Shown here piece after piece: positions 59,078-64,000 of a stretch of 64,000 bases of DNA. The DNA lies in NCBI GenBank assembly GCA_001772615.1, contig MEUZ01000003.1, positions 124,001 through 188,000 on the forward strand, in the 5' to 3' direction. This stretch comes from a candidate division WWE3 bacterium RIFCSPHIGHO2_01_FULL_40_23 (lineage in GTDB: Bacteria > Patescibacteria > WWE3 > UBA101185 > 2-01-FULL-41-18). How positions within the stretch are numbered: the first letter of the stretch is position 1; the number at the start of each line of letters is the position of its first letter. Below the pieces are notes generated by a model. It was given only the letters and a program-made list of their open reading frames with translations. It was not told the origin of the DNA and did no database searches. A program made the translations under genes and the position numbers.

Positions 59078-61603
59078 ATGACGCACTCAAGCTTTATTGA
59101 TCTACTTAATTATGTAGGTAATAAATACTCTAACTCTACAACGCTTGAAATCAGAAGAAAAATCATAAAAGAAAGGATTTTTTACAAAGACCTTAAATCC
59201 CTTGTGTTTAAAACAATCGCATTCTTTAAAAAAGAAGAAACCCATGAAAAAGATAAAATTATCTTCTGGGGACTTAACTGCCCTGAATATGCCTTAGCTT
59301 TACTTTCATGCTTTACATCAAATAGAACGGCTATACCAATTGATTATAGAAACACTGAAGAAACAATCAAAAAAATCATAGGCCAGACTAGCCCAAAGGT
59401 AGCGTTTGTATCCAGATACATTAAACATGACTTTCTCCATCCTCTTGTAGATAAGATATTTATAATTGAGGATCTAACGGAGTGCATACAACCTCTTAGT
59501 CAAGCTAAAGAAAAAGCCTCCTATCGCAACCCTGAAAACATATCTGAAATAGTTTACACCTCGGGGACAACAGGGGAGCCAAAAGGAGTTACCCTTCTCC
59601 AAAAAAACCTTCTTTCTAATACAGCTGCCTTAACTAAAGCAATACCTAAACTTCCACATTACAAAACCATCTCAATACTGCCTTTAAGTCACATGTATGA
59701 GCAGATCGTAGGATTTTTATCTATGCTAAACGTTGGGAGCCATATTATCTATCTCCCAAGAATCAACAGCTTTAGAATTCTTAAAGAAGCAACTCTTCAG
59801 AATCCAACTCACCTTTTATTCGTGCCTCAACTTTTTTCTATATTTGAAGAAAAGTTAAAACAAAAAGTGACGGAAAGCGGGGAATTAGAAAAGTTTGAAC
59901 TTACAATCAGAATTGCAAAGTTTTTGCCGATGGTTCTGAGAAAGTTAATCTTTAGAAGAATACATCAAATTTTTGGAAAGGACTTCAGATTTTTTGGATC
60001 GGGAGGTGCCCCACTATCACTTAAAACAACGCTCTTTTGGAACAGTATAGGATTTACAATTCTTGAAGGCTACGGTGCTACAGAAGTAGGCGCCGTTGCT
60101 ACAATAAATACCCCCGAACAGATAAAGTACGGCTCTGTCGGTAAAGAAATAGAAGGGGTAAAAGTCTTCTTTGACGAGGATTCACAGATAATCATTGACA
60201 GTAATTCAACAGCCTTAGGCTATTTCAAAAACTTGGAAAAAACCAAAACGGTATTTAACGGGTCCCAATATAAAACAGGGGATATCGGCTTTAAAGATAA
60301 AGACGGATTCTTACACATCAAAGGCAGAGACGATTTTAAAATAGTCCTCCCTAGCGGAGAAAAAGTGTTCAGCGAGGATTTAGAGGAAAAAATTAAAGCC
60401 AATAAAAGTATATCTGATGCCTGTGTTCTGGAATCAGGTGGCAGTATCTTTGCTTATGTTACTCTGACAAACTCAAAAGGGGGTGACAACCTGGAAGATA
60501 TTTTTAACGAAATAAATAAAAATCTAGAATCAAAACAGCAGGTAAGATTTTTTAAGAAATGGCCGCAGGAAGACTTTCCAAGAACCTTCACACTTAAAAT
60601 AGACAGAAAAAAAGTTATTGAGTTTCACAAAAACGCTAACGATAAATCTATACTTAAAACAGACAGCAAAACTTTCAAAACTGCTTTAAGTGTAAAAGAT
60701 ATCATCTCAAATATCTCAAACAAACCCGTGAGAAGTCTTAAGGGATCTGATGTTCTATCAGGGAACCTAAAACTGGACTCGCTGGAAAGAGTTGAGATTG
60801 TTTCCCAACTTGAAGAATATCTAGGAGTAGCTATAAACGAGGGCGATATTACTGCCGAAACAACGGTTAAAGACCTTGAAGATCTCGTAGAAAAATCCAC
60901 TGGAGCAAAAAGCGACACTCTACTATCTACCTGGCAATTTTCAAGGTTGGGAGAATTTTTACATTTAATTTCAAACAAACTTGTTATCTTTCCACTTCAC
61001 AAACTAATTATAAAAATCAAATATAGCCCTCAAAAAGAAGCTCAAAAAATAAAAACAGGGTCAGTAATTATTACAAACCACCCGGGCACCGCCGATATAC
61101 TTTGCACACATAGAATCCTTTCTGACATGGGCATAAACAAAACAGTAACATTAGCAACAGCTTCAGCGTGGGAAAAAAAATCAAAATTTCGTTATTTTTT
61201 TGAACTATCTATTGGCGCATTGCCTACATATGAAACAGGCCAGAAATTTATAGATGTGTTAAAAGTATGCTCCGATCTTTTAGATAGAGGTTATGTTCTG
61301 ATTATCGCCCCGCAGGGGAGGGCCCAAAGAAGGGGTATTGAAGATCCTTTTCTCCCAGGTATAGGCTTTATTTTAAAGGAGTTGAAAAAGCCGTTTTATA
61401 TCGTAAAGATTAAGGGCTACAGAGAAATATGGCCGGCCCCTAAAAAAAACTTTCTTGAGGCCAAGATCTCGGATTATATTACTCCAAAAAAGGGGGGGAC
61501 TGTGGAAGTTATTACCTCAAAAGAGTTTTTTTATGAAACTTTTGAAGGTTTAAACAATGCGGAAACAGTCAAAAACATTGAAAGAACATATAAAGACCTT
61601 TAA
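59078..61603 (+). CDS. Acyl-AMP ligase - ACP - PlsC-type acyltransferase fusion
   Basis: 841 residues. Residues about 1-510: AMP-forming ligase with YTSGTTGEPKGVTL, YGATEVGA and GDIGFKDKDGFLHIKGR. Residues about 535-615: an ACP domain with LKLDSLERVEIV, whose Ser is the phosphopantetheine site. Residues about 640-841: a PlsC-type acyltransferase with ITNHPGTADILC (HxxxxD) and IAPQGRAQRRG. The order suggests activation of a free fatty acid, loading on the internal ACP and transfer to a glycerolipid acceptor. It is coupled to acpS. Confidence 0.9.
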   Translation: MTHSSFIDLLNYVGNKYSNSTTLEIRRKIIKERIFYKDLKSLVFKTIAFFKKEETHEKDKIIFWGLNCPEYALALLSCFTSNRTAIPIDYRNTEETIKKIIGQTSPKVAFVSRYIKHDFLHPLVDKIFIIEDLTECIQPLSQAKEKASYRNPENISEIVYTSGTTGEPKGVTLLQKNLLSNTAALTKAIPKLPHYKTISILPLSHMYEQIVGFLSMLNVGSHIIYLPRINSFRILKEATLQNPTHLLFVPQLFSIFEEKLKQKVTESGELEKFELTIRIAKFLPMVLRKLIFRRIHQIFGKDFRFFGSGGAPLSLKTTLFWNSIGFTILEGYGATEVGAVATINTPEQIKYGSVGKEIEGVKVFFDEDSQIIIDSNSTALGYFKNLEKTKTVFNGSQYKTGDIGFKDKDGFLHIKGRDDFKIVLPSGEKVFSEDLEEKIKANKSISDACVLESGGSIFAYVTLTNSKGGDNLEDIFNEINKNLESKQQVRFFKKWPQEDFPRTFTLKIDRKKVIEFHKNANDKSILKTDSKTFKTALSVKDIISNISNKPVRSLKGSDVLSGNLKLDSLERVEIVSQLEEYLGVAINEGDITAETTVKDLEDLVEKSTGAKSDTLLSTWQFSRLGEFLHLISNKLVIFPLHKLIIKIKYSPQKEAQKIKTGSVIITNHPGTADILCTHRILSDMGINKTVTLATASAWEKKSKFRYFFELSIGALPTYETGQKFIDVLKVCSDLLDRGYVLIIAPQGRAQRRGIEDPFLPGIGFILKELKKPFYIVKIKGYREIWPAPKKNFLEAKISDYITPKKGGTVEVITSKEFFYETFEGLNNAETVKNIERTYKDL

Positions 61604-62496
61604 TCCCTACCCACCTCCAATAACTCATTTGACTCTGTCAGCTCAAAAACTTCCGCTATTTTATCTAAAATACCGGGGCACATTCGTGAAATATCCTCTT
61701 TAGTCGGTTTCACCATGGGATTATGGTCATGACTGTCAAGTGTCACCTTCAATACGCTACCGCTAGGAAAAATCTTTCCGTATGTATCAAGGAGCATATC
61801 CGTATTCATAATGTTATCTTCCACATCATAAGCAAGTATTGATCTTAAATCCAAAACCGGATCGCTTGAGGAGTCAAAAGTAAAAACCGAAAGAAGTGAA
61901 TAATAATATGTTTCGGGGTCGCAAAGCCGTGCATTTCCAAGCCTATATTTAACCGCATCCTCTCCTCTTTGATCTTTAGGAAGCCTAAGCTTTAGGAAAC
62001 TTTTAATTATCATGTCATTAGCAAGGATGGAACGGATGAATGAACCCCTTAAAACAGGGGTATTTGTAAACTTAAACAATCCCTTGAGCAAACTTTTGCC
62101 TTTGATCCTCAAGCACTTCTGCGATAATAGAGGCTCAAGAAGTACAAGGCCGTTTAATACACCCGGCCGAAGTGCAGATAATCTAAGAAAGTAGGACCCT
62201 CCAAGGCTCACACCAAGGGCGTAAAATCTCTCATGACCAAGCCCATTCATAAAATCAGCAAACACCATCGCTACGTTATCAACACTAAACTTGTCTCCAA
62301 GGCTTTGAGACAATCCATATCCAGGAGCATCCACATTAAACACATGAAATCTATCTGAAAGAAACTCCGCGATACTCTCCACGTATTCATGGTTTCCATG
62401 AAGCCCATGAGAAATAAGAAGAGGCGGGTTTTTAAAAGAGCCTTTCTCCGTAAAGTGTATCTTTAGACCCCCAGAGTCCGAAAATCCATCATGCAT
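61600..62496 (-). CDS. Alpha/beta hydrolase
   Basis: 298 residues from the ATG at 62,496; an extension to 62,589 overlaps the divergent gene and is rejected. ISHGLHGNHEYVESIAEFL is the oxyanion region, ALGVSLGGSYFLRLSA holds the nucleophile serine (GVSLGG), and SHDHNPM is the likely catalytic histidine. Convergent with the acyl-ligase fusion (4-bp overlap). Given its neighbours it could be a lipase, lysophospholipase or esterase, but the sequence does not show the substrate. Confidence 0.82.
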   Translation of the reverse strand: MHDGFSDSGGLKIHFTEKGSFKNPPLLISHGLHGNHEYVESIAEFLSDRFHVFNVDAPGYGLSQSLGDKFSVDNVAMVFADFMNGLGHERFYALGVSLGGSYFLRLSALRPGVLNGLVLLEPLLSQKCLRIKGKSLLKGLFKFTNTPVLRGSFIRSILANDMIIKSFLKLRLPKDQRGEDAVKYRLGNARLCDPETYYYSLLSVFTFDSSSDPVLDLRSILAYDVEDNIMNTDMLLDTYGKIFPSGSVLKVTLDSHDHNPMVKPTKEDISRMCPGILDKIAEVFELTESNELLEVGRD

Positions 62497-63345
62497 AAAA
62501 ATAAGTATAATAAAACCGTGACAAAAAATGAATTTGAAGATTTTATAAAACAAACAAAAGCGAAAAAAGGTGTGGTGTGTTTTGCTCATCGCGGTGTTTC
62601 AAGCCTGGCGCCTGGATGCAGTATTAAAGCTATTTCGTTGGGTTTTGAAACGCCCGAAGTTGATGGAATAGAATTTGACGTCCAAAAGACGTCCGATGGA
62701 AAACTTGTTGTTCACCATAACTTTGCTCTGCGTTTGGGAGAACAAGAGGCATGGTTAAGGGATCTGTCTTTATCTCAAATTAGAAAGCACTTCCCACCTT
62801 CACAACTTCCAGAGCTTGAGGATGTTTTAATCCTGTTTAAAAACAAAGACAAAATAGCTGATGTTGAAATAAAAGGGTTTGGCATAGCAAAAGAGATAAT
62901 GGATCTATCCAAAAACTTAGGAGTTTATAAAAGTTGTGTTTTTACTTCCATCTATGATTCCATCAATGAGGAAATTAAAGAGTATGATCCTAATGCCGCA
63001 AGAATTTTCGGCTATCCTCATGACAGAGGTAAAAACCTTGCGATGAAAAAATGGGCACAGCCGCTTGTTAAACTAGCCGTTGTATACTTAAGATATAGCC
63101 TTCCTCATAAACTTCCACTGATCTTAAAGTCTTCCGGCACGCCCTTTATAAGCTTGTATCATAAGCTAATTACTAAAGACGCCGTAAGTTTAATACATAA
63201 AGACGGCGGGTACTGCATTGGAGCCACAATCAACCTGCAAAATGACACTTTAAATAGAGAGTCCCTAAACTCCATGAAACACATGAAAGATTGCGGTGTT
63301 GATGTCATCAAAACAGACTACCCGCAGTTAATAAGTGGGATCTAA
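62491..63345 (+). CDS. Glycerophosphodiester phosphodiesterase family protein
   Basis: 284 residues from ATG 62,491, or 275 from GTG 62,518, which has TATAAT 6 nt upstream. The GDPD motif is clear: CFAHRGVSSLAPGCSIKAI, then DGIEFDVQKTSDGKLVVHHN with the catalytic His pair and Glu/Asp metal ligands, and VEIKGFG. It releases glycerol phosphate from phospholipid head-group diesters, in line with the lipid-related neighbours. Head-to-head with the hydrolase; the two ATGs share the palindrome ATGCAT. Confidence 0.9.
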   Translation: MHKNKYNKTVTKNEFEDFIKQTKAKKGVVCFAHRGVSSLAPGCSIKAISLGFETPEVDGIEFDVQKTSDGKLVVHHNFALRLGEQEAWLRDLSLSQIRKHFPPSQLPELEDVLILFKNKDKIADVEIKGFGIAKEIMDLSKNLGVYKSCVFTSIYDSINEEIKEYDPNAARIFGYPHDRGKNLAMKKWAQPLVKLAVVYLRYSLPHKLPLILKSSGTPFISLYHKLITKDAVSLIHKDGGYCIGATINLQNDTLNRESLNSMKHMKDCGVDVIKTDYPQLISGI

Positions 63346-63369
63346 GTGCAACCATAAACAGCTAAAAAA

Positions 63370-64000
63370 CTACTTTCTCACTAGGTATATTTTGTACCGA
63401 TCTCTTCGTACAATAGAGTTTCCAGGCAGATCCACTGCATCATAAACGCTATACGGACTATTAATCTTTATGTATAGATCCGGTTTATGAGTGTTATATG
63501 AAATGTCATTACTTCCATACTTCAAGTAAAAATCAGAGATGCTTGGCTTCTCATTTGTATCATAAGTTTTGATGTCATTTATCAGCTTTAATTTATCAAC
63601 TTCCGCCCTGATTTCTTTCCAGCCTCTTTTATACGTAAGCCCAAATACACCTCTTGTCATTTCTTTTCGTGCAACGCCTTCATACATTTTTCCAAAAACG
63701 TATGTTTTTTTCTTCCATGGATATTCCCGATCTGTATCTATAAACGCAAAATAGTTAAAAGATGCAGATGAGATAATAAGAACACTCAAAACGGATGCAG
63801 CAGGAAGCGGAAACTCTCTAAAAAACTTATAAAACTCGGTTGAAATAATAATAAACAAAGGAATTAAAAAATTATAGATGTGAGTGAGGGGAAATTTAAT
63901 AAAAACAAAGTAAGTAAAAAATGATGTTAAAAGCCATATTTCCATTAAATTCTCCGATTTTAAGCCTTTTAACTTATACAAATCGTATAAGTAAAGAATA
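63370..64000 (-). CDS. GT39-like membrane glycosyltransferase, C-terminal part (partial)
   Basis: The frame is open to the window edge. The visible about 210 residues contain the last membrane helices and a soluble tail. THIYNFLIPLFIII, DREYPWKKKTYVFGKM and the closing KIYLVRK parallel THIYNYLPPTIVI, EVEYPWAEKKILFWKV and EVYLVRRK of the GT39-like protein at 1,827-3,260, so they are paralogues. The catalytic N-terminus lies outside the window. Confidence 0.75.
   Translation of the reverse strand, partial: ILYLYDLYKLKGLKSENLMEIWLLTSFFTYFVFIKFPLTHIYNFLIPLFIIISTEFYKFFREFPLPAASVLSVLIISSASFNYFAFIDTDREYPWKKKTYVFGKMYEGVARKEMTRGVFGLTYKRGWKEIRAEVDKLKLINDIKTYDTNEKPSISDFYLKYGSNDISYNTHKPDLYIKINSPYSVYDAVDLPGNSIVRRDRYKIYLVRK

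Noticed and set aside
1..64000. Alternative genetic code (TGA or TAG as sense).
   Set aside because: TGA, TAG and TAA all end well-defined genes at expected lengths (for example TGA for GreA-type neighbours and glycan genes). The few in-frame stops are local (55,070; 41,146) and better explained by mutation or separate genes.
1..64000. CRISPR arrays or Cas genes.
   Set aside because: No run of regularly spaced direct repeats and no Cas-like protein was seen.

Overview
The window looks like a chromosomal segment of an AT-rich, gene-dense bacterium with many short intergenic gaps and 1-26 bp gene overlaps. The mix of genes (lone membrane-anchored solute-binding protein, VanW/PG-binding protein, NYN protein, DipZ-type thiol oxidoreductase, a copper operon with fused cupredoxin domains, a very large DUF2079/GT-C/GT4/GT2 surface-glycan cluster, orphan AcpS with a fused acyl-ligase/ACP/acyltransferase) suggests a Candidate Phyla Radiation (Patescibacteria) genome, most likely of the Microgenomates type. 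That placement is inference from gene content, not from a phylogenetic marker. TGA, TAG and TAA all behave as stops, so there is no sign of the Gracilibacteria code.

Layout. (1) 1-14,579, minus strand: a surface polysaccharide / lipid-linked sugar operon (flippases, GT39-like and DUF2079 membrane proteins, three GT4 and three GT2 transferases, one inactive-looking and one internally deleted sugar epimerase), then a CAP protein. (2) 14.6-19.3 kb: membrane-anchored amino-acid-type binding protein, large sensor kinase, signal peptidase I, RnfD-like membrane protein. (3) 19.3-25.6 kb, minus: secA, uppP, a spermidine-synthase-like methyltransferase fold, serS and a SerB-like phosphatase, led by a T-box riboswitch and a consensus promoter. 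(4) 26-30.5 kb, minus: two tandem greA paralogues with a hairpin leader, an M49-like protein, lysS, an HD protein. (5) 30.5-38.5 kb: NAGPA-type glycosidase, two methyltransferases, copper operon, VOC protein, small proteins. (6) 38.6-43.5 kb: accessory-looking stretch with a lone nucleotidyltransferase, a channel-like membrane protein, three tiny membrane proteins between diverged direct repeats, a tRNA-like remnant and tRNA-Glu(CTC). (7) 43.5-46.2 kb: VanW and NYN proteins. (8) 46.33-54.60 kb: a mobile island inserted at the 3' end of tRNA-Gln(CTG), carrying a large serine recombinase, RHH regulator, winged-helix protein, terminase-small-like protein, a HpaII-type restriction-modification system with Vsr, a Trypco2-like protein, a LexA-like repressor and unknowns. 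(9) 54.6-64 kb: damaged P-loop kinase, small proteins, a long structured RNA candidate with its own promoter and terminator, thioredoxin/DipZ pair, and a lipid-handling cluster (AcpS; acyl-AMP ligase-ACP-acyltransferase fusion; alpha/beta hydrolase; GDPD).

Main points of interest. The recombinase reading frame runs out of the island through the tRNA in antisense, while a matching in-frame C-terminal tail lies at the other end of the island, so integration appears to swap the recombinase C-terminus. The acyl-ligase-ACP-acyltransferase fusion beside acpS suggests a compact fatty-acid scavenging route. The RNA at about 55.96-56.35 kb matches no family I can recognise. Many first-in-operon start codons lie 6-9 nt behind a -10 hexamer with no Shine-Dalgarno site, which predicts widespread leaderless mRNAs.
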